DNA of 64,000 nucleotides, taken from contig SIJG01000091.1 in assembly GCA_023374025.1 (NCBI GenBank), positions 257,994 through 321,993 of the forward strand, given 5' to 3'. Within the stretch, counting starts at the first letter, position 1, and every line of letters begins with the position of its first letter. This DNA comes from Heterodera schachtii (taxonomy: Eukaryota > Nematoda > Chromadorea > Rhabditida > Heteroderidae). A program made the position numbers and the translations under genes. The notes beneath the pieces are model-generated. The model had not been told where the DNA came from and made no database searches. It saw only the letters and a list, made by a program, of their open reading frames with translations. This document shows positions 34,166 through 46,194 of the stretch, piece by piece.

Positions 34166-34232
34166 ACCTTGCAAATAGGGTCTACTCACTAATTTGTAAT
34201 TCGACCGGAGTTTTTCCAAGAATAAGTTATGA

Positions 34233-34354
34233 ATGACGCAAACTGAGTCAGTTGCGGATGTGTCTGCTCAGATGAAGGATAGATTTCAGCCTAAACATTC
34301 TGCTCGAAGCGGAGCGGAACAGAAAGTGAACGTGCAACGTGAATTTTTTGAAAA
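34233..34354 (+). other. possible first exon of an unidentified gene
   Basis: ATG at 34233, then 41 codons reading MTQTESVADVSAQMKDRFQP, KHSARSGAEQKVNVQREFFE, and a GTAAAAAT donor at 34355. The composition looks coding. A second coding-like piece (34404-34460, KKEQLENEFVIVPE then GT) follows, but I found no acceptor that joins the two in frame. Unrecognised family. Confidence 0.3.
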
Positions 34355-34669
34355 GTAAAAATATAAATTTAAAAAAATAATTTTAAATAATTTTAAATAT
34401 AAATGAAGCAATTGAAAAGAAAGAGCAGCTCGAGAATGAATTTGTAATTGTGCCTGAGGTAAATTTAAGAAGCCATATTTTTTCCTTAAAAGTCATTGTG
34501 TATTTTCGTTATGAAGCTGATAAAGAATTATTTAAATTGGTTATTGAAAAATGATTTAAGTTCTTTTGCAAAATTTTTTCACATTTTTAAGTTCTTCTAT
34601 TTTTTGTACTTTTTTTATTTTTTCAAATAAAAAAAAGCAATCAAATTCAAATTATCATTTTGCCCTTTC

Positions 34670-34880
34670 ATTTGGCTTCTAATAAAACGGTAATTAATAT
34701 GTCAAAAATTGTCAGTTAAAATTTAATTAAGTCAGCAGAATTGAGGGCCTTGGTATTTATTTCTCCGTTACGAGTGGTTGCTCACATTTTTTCAATTTGC
34801 CTAACCTGCTGGTGAAAATTGGCATTTTCTTATAAAATTTAATTATTTCGAATCTGTGTTAAATGTAATTTTCAATTTCA
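34670..34880 (+). promoter_or_regulatory. receptor-gene upstream module of copy E
   Basis: TTGGCTTCTAATAAAACGG, TTTAATTAAGTCAGCAG, TTCTCCGTTACGAGTGG, then GGCATTTTCTTATAAAA with a TATA-like box near 34829. It lies about 2 kb before the ATG because satellites and MITEs separate them. Confidence 0.35.
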
Positions 34881-35056
34881 TTGTACAATTAAATGGGGCC
34901 TTTCCCTTTGTCAATTAAATTTTAATACATTAAAGGGTCACAAAATTTAATTATTCAAACGACAGACGCCATTTCATGGGGCCAACTTTTCTCTTTTAAT
35001 TCCAAATAATTTTAAAAAAAGTCGAAAAGTATTAAAATTAAATTTATTTATTTCTC

Positions 35057-35144
35057 CTATCTCTCTCTCTCGCTCTCTGTCTCTCTCTCTCTCGCTTCTC
35101 TCTCTCTCTCTCTCTATCTCTCTCTGTCTCTCTCTCGCTCTCTG

Positions 35145-35206
<62 letters not shown>
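35057..35206. repeat. (CT)n microsatellite
   Basis: A long CT tract with CG and TG interruptions. Its minus-strand translation (Arg-Glu repeats) is not a gene. Confidence 0.95.
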
Positions 35207-35207
<1 letters not shown>

Positions 35208-35494
35208 GCTTAACTTAGTTTGAAGCTTCTAGAATTGACTTTTATATTCATATTTTTCAAATTTCGCGATTTATGTTCAATTTCCATATTTGTCCATGTT
35301 TTGGCGCGCCCTTCAGCTATATAGTCCTTTTTGATCCCCTAAAAATCGGAAAATCTTCATTTTTTAAGAAAATTTTATCATGAATTTTGTTTTAATTTTA
35401 AATGTTCATAAAAATTGGTAAATTTTTGTCAAAAAAAGTAAAAAAAAAATGGAAAATTTTGCCTTTTCGGTCGTTTTTCATTAAAAATTAAAGG

Positions 35495-35710
35495 TACTTT
35501 CCTATTTTGGGGCCGCACCCAAAAATTTTAAAAAATCAACAAAAGAGCGCGAAAAATAAACAAGGCGTGCGTAACACTAATGAGGGGGCATAAATGCAGC
35601 AATTTCAGACAAAATTTCTGGATCAGCTCTTCGGTGTTTGCAATCTTCACACCAGAGAAATTCACATAATTTTTTAAAATTTTTGGGTGCGGCCCCAAAA
35701 CAGGAAAGTA
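35495..35710. mobile_element. Tc1/mariner-like MITE
   Basis: TA-flanked (35495-35496, 35709-35710) with 40-bp inverted ends differing at one position. They start CTTTCCTATTTTGGGGCCGC. Confidence 0.85.
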
Positions 35711-35944
35711 AGCCAAATTAAATAAATGTATATTTATTTGCGTTTTTTTTCCTATAAAAACAAGATTTTTTTTGCCTCCGTAGAATTTTGGACCCCATTT
35801 TAGAAATATTTATGCCCCTATTTTTGCAATTTTATGTCCACATTTCGCAATTGATGGTTATATTTTATGGCCACATTTTACGATTTTATATCCATATAAT
35901 TAGCAGCCCTCGCAATTAAAATATAAATGTTGTCCAAATTAGAG

Positions 35945-36108
35945 AAAGGCAAATCAACCTTTTTCTCTTAGCGAACATTGTTTTAATAAATAATCAACAT
36001 TGACGTTGATATTTATTTAATCTCAAAATACATTATGCCATCAACGACAATATCAACGCTATTTTTAAAAAGTTAGCTAAGAGAAAAATGTTGATTTCCT
36101 TTAGTCCA
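35945..36108. mobile_element. small palindromic MITE
   Basis: Ends AATCAACCTTTTTCTCTTAGC and GCTAAGAGAAAAATGTTGATT (21-base ends) are inverted, with an internal CAACATTGACGTTGATATT pair. Confidence 0.65.
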
Positions 36109-36114
36109 AATTAA

Positions 36115-36535
36115 ATTTTGGCACTTTTTGTACGGAAATTTTGCTTAAAAATTCCTTCGCCCAAATTAAATTTTGGCACTTTTTGTACGGAAATTTTGCT
36201 TAAAAATTCCTTCGCCCAAATTAAATTTTGGCACTTTTTGTACGGAAATTTTGCTTAAAAATTCCTTCGCCCAAATTATATTTTGGCACTTTTTGTACGG
36301 AAATTTTGCTTAAAAAATTCGTTCATCAAAGTTAAATTTTGGCACTTTTTGTACGGAAATTTTGCTTAAAAATTCCTTCGCCCAAATTATATTTTGGCAC
36401 TTTTTGTACGGAAATTTTGCTTAAAAAATTCGTTCATCAAAGTTAAATTTTGGCACTTTTTGTACGGAAATTTTGCTTAAAAATTCCTTCGCCCAAATTA
36501 AATTTTGGCACTCTTTATACGGAAAAATAAGAAAG
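36115..36535. repeat. tandem repeat, about 56-bp unit, eight copies
   Basis: The unit contains TTTTGGCACTTTTTGTACGG and AAATTTTGCTTAAAAATTCC. Two unit types alternate, one with CTTCGCCCAAATTA and one with GTTCATCAAAGTTA. The last unit is diverged (GGCACTCTTTATACGG). It ends 145 bases before the copy E start codon. Confidence 0.95.
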
Positions 36536-36679
36536 TGAATTTTGTGCATATCAAGCTAAATTAAGTAATTAATGCCAAATTTCCATTTATTTACCTGTCA
36601 ACGAAAGCAAATTGGACATATAAAAAATAATTAAAATATTTTGACAAGAAAATTTTAATCCGACCTCAAATATTTGAAA

Positions 36680-38349
36680 ATGGCACCGATTAACACCAGT
36701 TCAACTGATCCGGTAACAAATTGAATAAAATATATTTTAATGTTTAAAATAAACAATATTAATATATTCCAATATGTTAACTTTGCCAATTTTTATATAA
36801 ATGATTTTCTCAGCTTTATTTGACCTACCGTTCTGTCGGCCCGTCCGTCGATTTGATTGTGCCGGCCATTGCGCTGAATTTTGTTGCTTTGGTTGGCATT
36901 GTGTTGAATGGCACAGTTTTGGTGGTCACTGTCAAATCCAGGCAAATGCCATGGCATTTTAATTTTAATTTTAATTAATTTAAATTCATATTCAGTTTAA
37001 GTTTCCTATTTTTCAGTTCCCTCCGCGGCTCCGCCAATTTTCTGATGGCACTGATTTGTCTTTGTGAATTGGTCCACCAAATTGGGCACACTTTTTTCCT
37101 GGTTGTTGTCATTTCGGGCACAAATTTTGTCAGTTTACTCACTGCTGACTTAATTATGACGGTAAACCAAAAAATGAAATTTTATTTAATCAAAAATTTT
37201 CATGTTTTAGCCGATGATTTTTGCTTTAAATTGCGGCCTAATGGCAATGTTTTGTGCTGCTTTTGATCGACTTTTTGCCGTCATTTCGCCATTTAAGTAT
37301 GAATTTTTCTTTTCGTTAATTTTGTCATAATTAATGCAAAATTGTCATTGAACTTATTAATTAATCAATTAGTTTAGATATTTTCAAAAATAATAATTTA
37401 AAATATATATAATTAACGTTATTTATTATTAATTTTCTGCTTTTAGACACATTGCCATTTTTACGAAATTCAAATATTCATATTTGCTTGGCCATCTGTT
37501 AATTTGTGTAATTTACGGTGCATTTTCATTGGTTTATGTGCTCGCTTATGCATTCGAAAATGCGGGAAAGTATGGCACAACTCAAAAAATATTAATAATT
37601 TTTAAAATTATTTAGCCCAACCACCGGTTTTGTGGCCGAAACTTTGCTTGGCCCTGTTGGGTATAAATTCTTCGCTGGCACATTATTTCTTTCATTGTGC
37701 AGCATCTTCTGTTACATAGCCATTTTTGTGATCATCAGATGCAAAAATGGCGGTAATATTCTTTGGCATTTTGCCATAATGCAGACAAATTCAAATTTTG
37801 TTTTTTTTACAGTAACCAATCACACAAACACACGACTGTTGCGTTCATTAGTGATCATTTTATCTATTAGTATTGGCGGCTATTTAATTAATCTGGCCAT
37901 GTACCAATTGCTGTACGCATTTGACCATATTTTGGGGTAATTAAAAAATTAATATTTAATAAACTAGTAAAAACCTTTTACATTTTTTTTCAAGACTTCC
38001 AATTCGAATTTGGCAATTTGAGTGTTTTCTTGGCATTCTGTTGAACGCTGCCGCTGGGTCAAATGCAATTGTGCTTTATTTTAGCAGGTCTTTTTTGAAT
38101 TGACTGACTTTTTTTAAATTAATTTTAAAAATATATTATTTAAAGCACTGAATATCGTCAGAATTTTAAAAAAGAATTTCGCGCAATGATTGAACGCTTT
38201 GGCAACAAAAATGGTAATTTTAATTTAAAAAGAAAATTTTAGTTTTTTAAAGATTGAGTTTTTAAATGAATTTTAAACTTTTAGCTGTCCAACCCATCCA
38301 TTTGGTGAACAATAACATCAAAAACAATAATTCTAATAACATTTGTTAA
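36680..38349 (+). CDS. Srsx-like 7TM chemoreceptor, copy E
   Basis: Ten exons: 36680-36712, 36814-36941, 37017-37161, 37211-37296, 37447-37569, 37616-37752, 37813-37936, 37995-38087, 38146-38213, 38285-38349. They give 333 residues. Landmarks are VLNGTVLVVTV, SLRGSANFLMAL, FDRLFAVISPFK, ISIGGYLINLAMYQLL and GSNAIVLYFSSTEYR, with an Asn-rich tail ending in Cys. Intron 2 uses the GC donor at 36942. Exon 6 is almost identical to copy D (GFVAETLLGPVGYK), while exon 7 resembles copy B, which hints at gene conversion between copies. Intact frame. The upstream satellite may affect expression. Confidence 0.87.
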
Positions 38350-38754
38350 ATTATATTGAATATGAACGCGTTTAACACAGCTGATGAATTATAATTATAT
38401 GAAACAAAATATTCAAATGCCAAAAATATTAATTTCATTTCTTAATTAGTAAATTTTCATGATTTAATTAGCATTAAAATATTCCGATTTTATTTCTATG
38501 TTTGTGTTAATGAGTCATTTTGAATTAATTAATTGGGTGTCATTTGCATTTGTTACATGACATCTGACAATTCTCCAACACATAAGTCGAATTGCCGCCC
38601 TCACATTGGCCATCCGTTGCCCAAAGACCGCAAAACACATGCTTATCATGGCATTCTGAAAAAAAAATATAACCAGAATAATAGAAAAGGATTTTGGTAT
38701 AAAATAATCTTGTTACGCTAATTGCTTTTACACTAAAGGATAAATTATTTTGAC

Positions 38755-39020
38755 AAAGTATTAATTAATATTCCTTAATTGCCAATTAGCATTAATCAAC
38801 CAAACAATTATGTAGTAATTAATTAATAATCCTTAATTGCCAATTAGCATTAACCAACCAAACAATTAACTAGTAATTAATAATCCTTAATTGCCAATTA
38901 GCCATTAACCAACCAAACAATAAACTAGTAATTAATAATCCTTAATTGCCAATTAGCATTAACCAACCAAACAATTAACTAGTAATTAATAATCCTTAAT
39001 TGCCAATAGCATTTAATTAA
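38755..39020. repeat. tandem repeat, about 55-bp unit, five copies
   Basis: Repeated TCCTTAATTGCCAATTAGCA, then AACCAACCAAACAATTAAC and TAGTAATTAAT. It fills the space between the converging ends of receptor copy E and the astacin gene. Confidence 0.95.
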
Positions 39021-39041
39021 ACTAGACAATGAACGAATTGA

Positions 39042-42000
39042 CTATCTCAAATTGTGTGGCATATTAGGACATACAGTATTCGCCTTACTTGGCATACAGT
39101 ACATCCGTCGCAGTGCCTCGATGTCGCTGTCCGACAACTTTTCACGTTGTCCCATTTTGCTGTCATTATGTTCCGGGTCGAATTTGGCATGAATCGTCTT
39201 CACACCCCACGTTTTGGCACCCATATGGGCATCGTAGTGCATCACGCTACCGTAATCGTACTTGACACCGTAGCTAAATTAAAAAACGATGGGAAATAGT
39301 ATAAAATTCAATGAATAAGAAGTCAATCAGAGAGCAAATCTGATTATTCGGAAGCCTGTATTGATTTTATAAATTATTTTAAAGTAATTTCGGTGTCCGA
39401 AAGTCTAATTATTAGAGTTCAACCTGGAACCAGGCCTGGGTTTTCCTGGATTTTTGTCCAGGAAACCCAGATAAGGGGAGCCTGGGCCAGGATTTTCTGG
39501 CTTTTTATCCGGAAAATCCAGGCCCAGGTCAAGACTTTTTTTCAAAATATCGAATTCTACTAATCATAGTCCTAAATGGAATGAACTATTAATCAGTTCC
39601 TAACATAATTAATCAACAAATTTATGTAAATTGTTTGAAAAAAAACTTGCGGATTTACCTTGAATATTTTGTCTGATCAGATATTGCAAATACATCATAT
39701 TGTTGCGGATTAATATTGTCCTTATTTATTGTAATATATTTGTCACGATCTAAAGCGGAGAAATAATTAAATAAAATAATTTTTAAATCATTAAAATTTA
39801 TTTTTTTATGGCCCACCCGCTCGGCTCTGTTCATGGCCAAGCCCAAGCGCGTGCAGTGTTTCGTGAATAATTATCCCAATTTGGCTGGGACATCGAAAGC
39901 TCAACATTATACGATTGAATGGCTTAACCATGCCAATTTCGCTGAAGCCACAGCTAAAAAAATTGCAAAAATTTATTTTAAATCTTTTAAATTAGTCAAA
40001 AATTTTAATTTTGACAAAAATATTACAATTTAATTTTTAAATCTTTTTTAATTTAAAAGAAAGATGCATAAACCATCAAATGGAAAATTCTTAACAAACA
40101 ATTATTCGTAACTTTGCTCAAATATAACAAAATTATAATTCTTAATATCATTCAATTGTCCTAAGTATTCTCTATTAGTCTCAAAATTTCAAAAATTTTC
40201 AAAAAAAGTTATGGCCAGAAGAACTCAAAAAATTGTTTTTTTTTCTAACATTATCGGTCATAATTTTTTTGAAACTAAAACTTATTTTTTTTAATTTTTA
40301 AGCTAATAGAGAGAACATTTAGAGCTATCGAAATATGATTGCTTTTAATGGGAAACAACCTAAATTTTGTCATTCATTTATACTGTGGTAGGACGAATTT
40401 ACTAAAGTATCAATGATTGAAATATTTAAATTTAATTATTATTTTTATTTTATTTGCTAAGTAATATATCATAACTTAGCTTAGACTTAGTCAAATTAAT
40501 TAAACTTGGTATTAAGAACTAAACATTTGTAAATGAATCTTAATTCTTAATGACTATTTAATGAACTAAATGGGAAAACCAGACCTAACTTTTATCATTC
40601 ATTTATCCATTTCAGAACCCAATTATAAAATATCCCTCCGACCGTAGTACATCCAATTTAAAACCTAATACAGTATCCCGCTGCCCTATTTTACTGTATC
40701 ACTTACGCTCCCAAGCTTGTCTCCTTCAGATAATGAAGATGTGTTGTGTGGGTGGGTTTTGTAGCATATTCTTTGAATTTCATGCACGAAACACTTTGAA
40801 TTTGTTTCAACGCGAAGCGCACTTGCTTTCTTTCATCATTACCTTAATTACAAAATAAATTTTGAATAATTTATAAAAATATATGCAAAAAAAATTTATA
40901 TTAAAGAGATATTCAAATTTTAAATGCTAATTTTGTCTTATTTATATATAAAAATGTTGTTTTTATTATCTAACCCCAAGCCGGCACACAGGGGGAGAAG
41001 GTTGAAAAATTTTCAAGAAAATCGGGCCTTTTTTTTTGAAAATTTTAAGCAATTTCTTAAACTAATTAAAATTTCCCGGCAGCGCCTAACGGCACAGTCG
41101 TACTCCCATTTTAGCATATTTTTTGAAAATTTAACCCCAAAATGGCCCAAATTAGTAATTTTTTGGCGAAACGGTACAATTTATTGCTTTTTCTCACCCG
41201 GTGATGAAAATTTTTCAAATAATATTCCGAATTTTTTCCTGGCTACGGGTCTGTCTAAAAACCAAAGTTAAGCTGCTTAAATATTTAAAAAGCATTCAAA
41301 AATACGATTTTTTTAACAAAATATCAGGGAATTCAAATTGAAAACGCCTAAAGAAATCGCATTTAAATTTATTTAAAAAAATTATATTTTTACGCAATGC
41401 TCTGTCCAAGAAAAAGGCAATTGGCTTGTCATATGGCCATTTTTCAATTGGTATAAGTTCAAAGAACAGTGCATTGCCCGCCCGTTTTGCCCGTAGGTGC
41501 GGTGCCAAAGCGGCAGCAGCTGAAGCGGTCCCCTCAATTTCGGCATCCGGCAAAATTGAATGGGTCGCATTGTAAGAGGCTAATGATGGGGAATTGGAGC
41601 CAACTGTGAAAAAACAATTATAATAATTAACATGAATTATCGGTGGCTGATTTTTGGCGATTTTTAAGTTTACTTGAACAAAAAATTTCTAAGACACTGG
41701 CTTCACTCCAATTTAAACAGTCGCTAGTTCAGATTAGAGAACAAAAAACAGACCGGACATATTCGGGATTTTCAAAGCAATTTTTGGCTAAATGATTTAA
41801 GTTAAAAGCAATTTTTCGAATACAGGTTACTGTAGGACGGTAATTATTGGGGCTGCTTGAGAGCCAAAATTTTCCAAGACTCGAGAGCCTAGAGCGAGAT
41901 TTGACTCCGAGGCTCGAGACCGTGAATTGACACCGAGGTTCAAGGTCGGGAATTCACTACAAATGCCCGACACCGGGAATTCACCCCGAGGCTTGAGACC

Positions 42001-45000
42001 GGGAATTGACCCCGAGGCTTGAGACCGGGGATTGATCCCGAGGCTTGCTTGAGACTGTAAACGGGAATTTATCCCGAGGCTCGAGACGGAAACGGGGAAT
42101 TGACCCCGAGGCTTGAGACCGAGACCGGAATTTGACCCCGAGGCTCTAGGCCGAGACAGGAATTTGACCTCGAGAGCGAGACCGAGACCCCCAAAAAATG
42201 AGAAATTCCTTAACTCGAGAACCGAGAATCTCGAGCAGTCCTAATGCCCACCTTCGGTGTCCGTCTCACTGTCCAGCAACGATTGCGCTTCCAATGACAC
42301 CACCGCGGTGCCTTCGGCTGTGGTGTCATTTTGCAGTTGGTTGATCAGCTCGTCACATTGTTCGGTGGTCAACAGCAAATCGCCTTGAAAAACGCCGTCA
42401 TTTGCGGGTTCAATCTGAAAAAAAAATAATTAGAAAAAAGCATTAAAATAATTTATTTTAATGTAAAAATTGAACAATTTAAATTAGAGTTAGTCCCCGA
42501 ACCATCGGGAAGAAATTCTCAGGGAGCGCTGAGCGTTGTGGAGGATTGGTCGAGGATCGGGGTCCTGAGAATAGGCCCAGAAAATTCCGTGATCGGGGTC
42601 GAGGAATAGACCCAAAAAATTCAGGGATTGGGGCGGGGAATCCAGAAAATTCAGGGATTAGGGGCGGGGAATCCAGAAAATTCAGGGATTAGGGGCGGGG
42701 AATCCAGAAAATTCAGGGATTGGGGCGGGGAATCCAGAAAATTCAGGGATTAGGGGCGGGGAATCAGCCCAGAAAAGTCGGAGAACGGGGGACGGGAAGT
42801 AAAACCAAATTTTAAATCAAAATAAATCAATAAATAAAATAAAAAAATTTCCAAAAAATTATTTATGCATTTATTATAATATAAATAATGAACATACATC
42901 TGTTTCCAGTCCGGCTTCCTTGAGCATCGACTTTTTGACCTCCTGCACTCGCTCAAGACGTACTTCCACGGCACGGTCAATCTCATTCATTGGCATGTCC
43001 GGTCTGTTTAAATTTAAAATAAAATAAATTTAAAAAATATATATTTCGCTTACTCTCCCAATTTGAGTGACGCGGCCTCAACTTCGCCCAGCGTGGCACG
43101 TAATGCCAACGCCTTTGGCTTTTGCTCAATGCAATTGACATGTTCACAGCGTTTCTAAAGAAAAAATTAAAAAAAAATTATTAAAGATTTTCTTTGTTAT
43201 TGTTTAAAAATCCGATTTTGGCATTAAACTGGTGGTTTAATTATTTTCAAATATAAATTTAACAACTCAAAACTAGGGTAGGTCGGGACCGAGAATTTTG
43301 GGCAAAACCGGGACCGGGACTTTTCTTGTTGAAAAACCGGGACTTTTTGGCTGGGAAAACCGGGAAAAAACCCGGGGATTTCCCGGTCCCGGTCAAAACT
43401 GGTCAAAAGCGGGACTTCGGTACTCAGTTGTACTCAGTTGTCCGTGTTCAGGTCCCGGTCCCGACCTACCCTACTCAAAACCCTTGACAAGAGAGACGAA
43501 ATAGGTAAATAGATTCGTTTTTTAAAGTTAATAAAAAATGTAAAATTTTCAATGAAAATCTTTAATCTGGATAACCAAACATTCATACCAAGCTTATTAT
43601 AATTATTTTTTTTTTAATTTTGATCAATTATGCGTACTGCATTCTGTTTTAAATATATATTTCAAAAAATATGTAATTATTAATGACTGTATTTACACAT
43701 TTATTTTTATTTTATTTTTTACTTTTAATTTTATTTTATTATCTTTTTCTTAGATCTTCTTTTTTCCAATATATTCTCTTTGTAGAGAACTATATATTGA
43801 CAGTTTCTATTTGCATGACTAAAAATTTCGTCGGTTTGTTTATTTTTTTTTTTTGTTAATTTTTTGTAATTTTTCCCTTTTTTAAGTGTTTAATTACCCG
43901 GTTTTGCGAGTTTTATGACCAATTTCAAATTCTCTGATCAATCAATATTATTCTGATCATTTTTGCATTGATAAACCGTACCAAAAGCTCCTCCTTCAAC
44001 TCGGGGTCTGCTCTGACCACTGATTGTGTCTTTTCTTCCACAATTTTCTCCAAATTTTCCGGCACTTTGTCAAACACATTCACCACCGTCACATTCCAAT
44101 GGCTGTCATTCAATTTTGGCACCGGTGGGGCGGGCGGAAAATAAATTTGGTCAGGGAACTGAAAAATTCAATAATTTATTTAAATTACCGAATAAATATT
44201 ACATGGAAAATTAAAAAAAATTTAATTCCTTTTTTTGGCCAAAAAATGCCGCAATTTCCAATGGCATTTTGCTGAATTCCAAGAACGAATTTGTCATCAT
44301 TTTTACCTCAGTCACTTCAGCCACTTCAAATGCCAAAGGTGCGTCCGGCACTTTGCCCTTCTCAATAATCAATTCGGGATGTGCCCTCAAAAATTAATCA
44401 TTTTTATATTTATTTTAAAATTTAAAATTCTTTACCTGCATCTGGCATCTTCTGGATTTTTGGTACAATACCTAAATTAATTAAGAATGATGAATATACA
44501 TTTTGGGTATTAATCTCTCGAATCTCTGTGCCTGCTTTATTAATATGCAAAAATTTAAAAATTTTTATGTAATTTTAATGCAAAATGGCAACATTTTTGC
44601 GATTATCTCTTTTTCAATCTGCTTCAACTATTTGAGGAAAAGGAACAACCAAAAAAAAAACATTTATGCAGATTAGAGCCCGGCACGGGATGGGATCCCG
44701 CGCGGGATATATTGCGGGATCCCAGTCCGCAATCCGGGCCCTATGCAAAACGCCATAGTTCGTCGTGTCTTACCGCATGGCACGGCGCAAAACATGCGGC
44801 GGCACGGTCGAGTTCGGGTTTGGCGCATAGAAGCTTTGCACCACACCGTTGATCAGCTTTTCCGATGCCGTACCATTTGTCCCTTAGAAAAAACGGGTTT
44901 TTAAATATTAAAAGTTTCATTTAATTTTGAATTTAAATGCCTGTTAATGATGTGATGTTTAGCGATACGTCCGCCGTTTCAGTGGGTGGTGTATGTGCCA

Positions 45001-45055
45001 TCATCGGCCCAAGCAAAGCCGAAGCGAAAAACAGAAAAACAATTTTAAAAATCAT
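39042..45055 (-). CDS. astacin-family (M12A) zinc metalloprotease
   Basis: Thirteen exons, listed 5' to 3' on the minus strand: 45055-44941, 44882-44774, 44471-44436, 44385-44307, 44158-43982, 43154-43054, 43003-42898, 42414-42252, 41603-41394, 40842-40707, 39953-39817, 39749-39659, 39273-39042. They give 563 residues. The signal peptide is [16 protein letters not shown]. The pro-region of about 315 residues contains [13 protein letters not shown], the conserved FxGD aspartate switch of astacin zymogens. It ends at a furin-like RAKR (333-336), before [13 protein letters not shown]. The catalytic core has [17 protein letters not shown] (zinc ligands His441, His445, His451) and the Met-turn SVMHY (496-500). 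No EGF, CUB or thrombospondin domain follows. Intron 1 has a GC donor. Nematode astacins of this kind digest or mature cuticle and matrix proteins (family knowledge); the exact substrate is unknown. Introns carry several repeats. Confidence 0.92.
40070..40350. mobile_element. fragment of the palindromic hAT-like MITE in astacin intron 10
   Basis: ACCATCAAATGGAAAATTC, ATATCATTCA and CTAAGTATTCTCTATTAG match 7204-7648. Ends and target site are lost. A second relic with GCGCCTAACGGCAC lies at 41030-41260 in intron 9. Confidence 0.55.
41840..42245. repeat. GACCCCGAGGCTTGAGACCG repeat element in astacin intron 8
   Basis: About ten copies of a 25-30 bp unit (GAATTGACCCCGAGGCTTGA-type) lie between inverted ends GGGGCTGCTTGAGAG and TCTCGAGCAGTCC. 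The right end is within about 10 bases of the intron donor at 42251. Confidence 0.75.
42613..42780. repeat. tandem repeat, about 31-bp unit, in astacin intron 7
   Basis: Five copies of GGGGCGGGGAATCCAGAAAA followed by TTCAGGGATTA. Related GGGGTC words extend left to 42490. Confidence 0.9.
43274..43473. mobile_element. hAT-like MITE in astacin intron 5
   Basis: Ends TAGGGTAGGTCGGGACCG and CGGTCCCGACCTACCCTA, flanked by CTCAAAAC at 43266-43273 and 43474-43481. The interior is rich in CCGGGA words. Confidence 0.9.
44668..44755. repeat. GGGATCCCG-rich insertion in astacin intron 2
   Basis: TAGAGCCCGGCACGGGATGG on the left and AATCCGGGCCCTA on the right are roughly inverted. Same family as 3603-3771. 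Confidence 0.5.
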
Positions 45056-45594
45056 GCTAAAAAACACTGACAATTTTATTGTTTTTTTTGAGAATTATTT
45101 TTTATATTAATTGAAAATGAAATATATTAATTTCAATTTTCAAATTAATATTGGGATGTAATGTAAGTTTTTGCATAATGGTCAAGAATTTTATTTAAAA
45201 AATCATAATAATTTAAGTGAGAAATTTTTTTTTAACAAACTTCGCCAAATTAACAATTTTTGATCACTCACAGAAAAAAAAAACCGAATATGCCATGAGA
45301 TAACCAACAAAAAACCCTTACAATATATGCCGTAATTGGTTTTGTTCTTTTACTGAATCTCGGAACGAAAGCTGGGGCTAATATAATGGAATAATCTGGC
45401 AAATTTTTATTAAAAATTGCTTTATTAAACTTGAATTTTTATGATTTTTAAAATAAAATTGTATGCCATTTTGAAAGACTTAAATTTCGCCAATAATTTA
45501 TTAGTTGATTATTTTATTAAAAATAAAAATTGCTCCGCTGTACATTAGTAAATTGTATTTTTTATTTTTGCACAAAATGTTCACCATCATAATT

Positions 45595-45900
45595 AAACTC
45601 AAGAAGGGACCGGTCCAAAAGGCCAACGTTTAATTTTTGCGCAAATTTTCATTTAATTTTTTTGCCAACATTTTTTTTTTAATTTGCTGCCTCAAGGTAT
45701 CAAATAGGGTGACACATTTTGCTAATTAATGAAGTAATTAGGCGAATTAATGTGCGGGATGCTAAATTGATTGTTATATTAACCGGGAAGTGCATTGAAT
45801 AATTAGCAGTGGTTTTTTGATTAATTGCTTTGATGGCGCTTTTTGTCCTTTTTATTATATGCCAAATTTGTTTTACGTATTAAATGATCATTAAATACTG
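45595..45900. promoter_or_regulatory. intergenic module 1, upstream of the astacin gene
   Basis: Contains GACCGGTCCAAAAGGCCAAC, GGGAAGTGCATTGAATAATT and GGTTTTTTGATTAATT followed by GATGGCGCTTTTTGTCC. It recurs at 50990-51290 upstream of the tyrosinase, and partly at 47500-48030. It lies about 540 bases from the astacin ATG. The flanking 45056-45590 and 45900-46190 hold no gene. Function unknown. Confidence 0.35.
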
Positions 45901-46194
45901 CGAACAATGAATGAATCAACAAATTGACGAATTCATTTTTATTATGCATAATTACGAAATAATAAAATTTAAAAAAAACATTTACCAATTAGGACACATT
46001 TTTTGATAGGAAATCGGCTGACTAATTATGGCGCGTTGTGCTTAATTCCACAAAATGAAATCTAAAATGCATTTAAAAATACGCATAATTAAGAAATTAA
46101 TTTTACAAAAAAATATTTATCAATTAGAATAAACTGTTGATTGGAAATTGGCTGACTAATTCTGGCGCGGTCGTATAATTTTTATGGAACCGCC

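Noticed and set aside
34974..35207. Arg-Glu repeat protein
   Set aside because: Pure translation of a CT microsatellite.
43886..43910. GTTTAATTACCCGGTTTTGCG resembles the nematode SL1 spliced leader (first 20 or so bases)
   Set aside because: It lies in an astacin intron, the second half mismatches SL1, and no GT donor or Sm-binding site follows in the right place.
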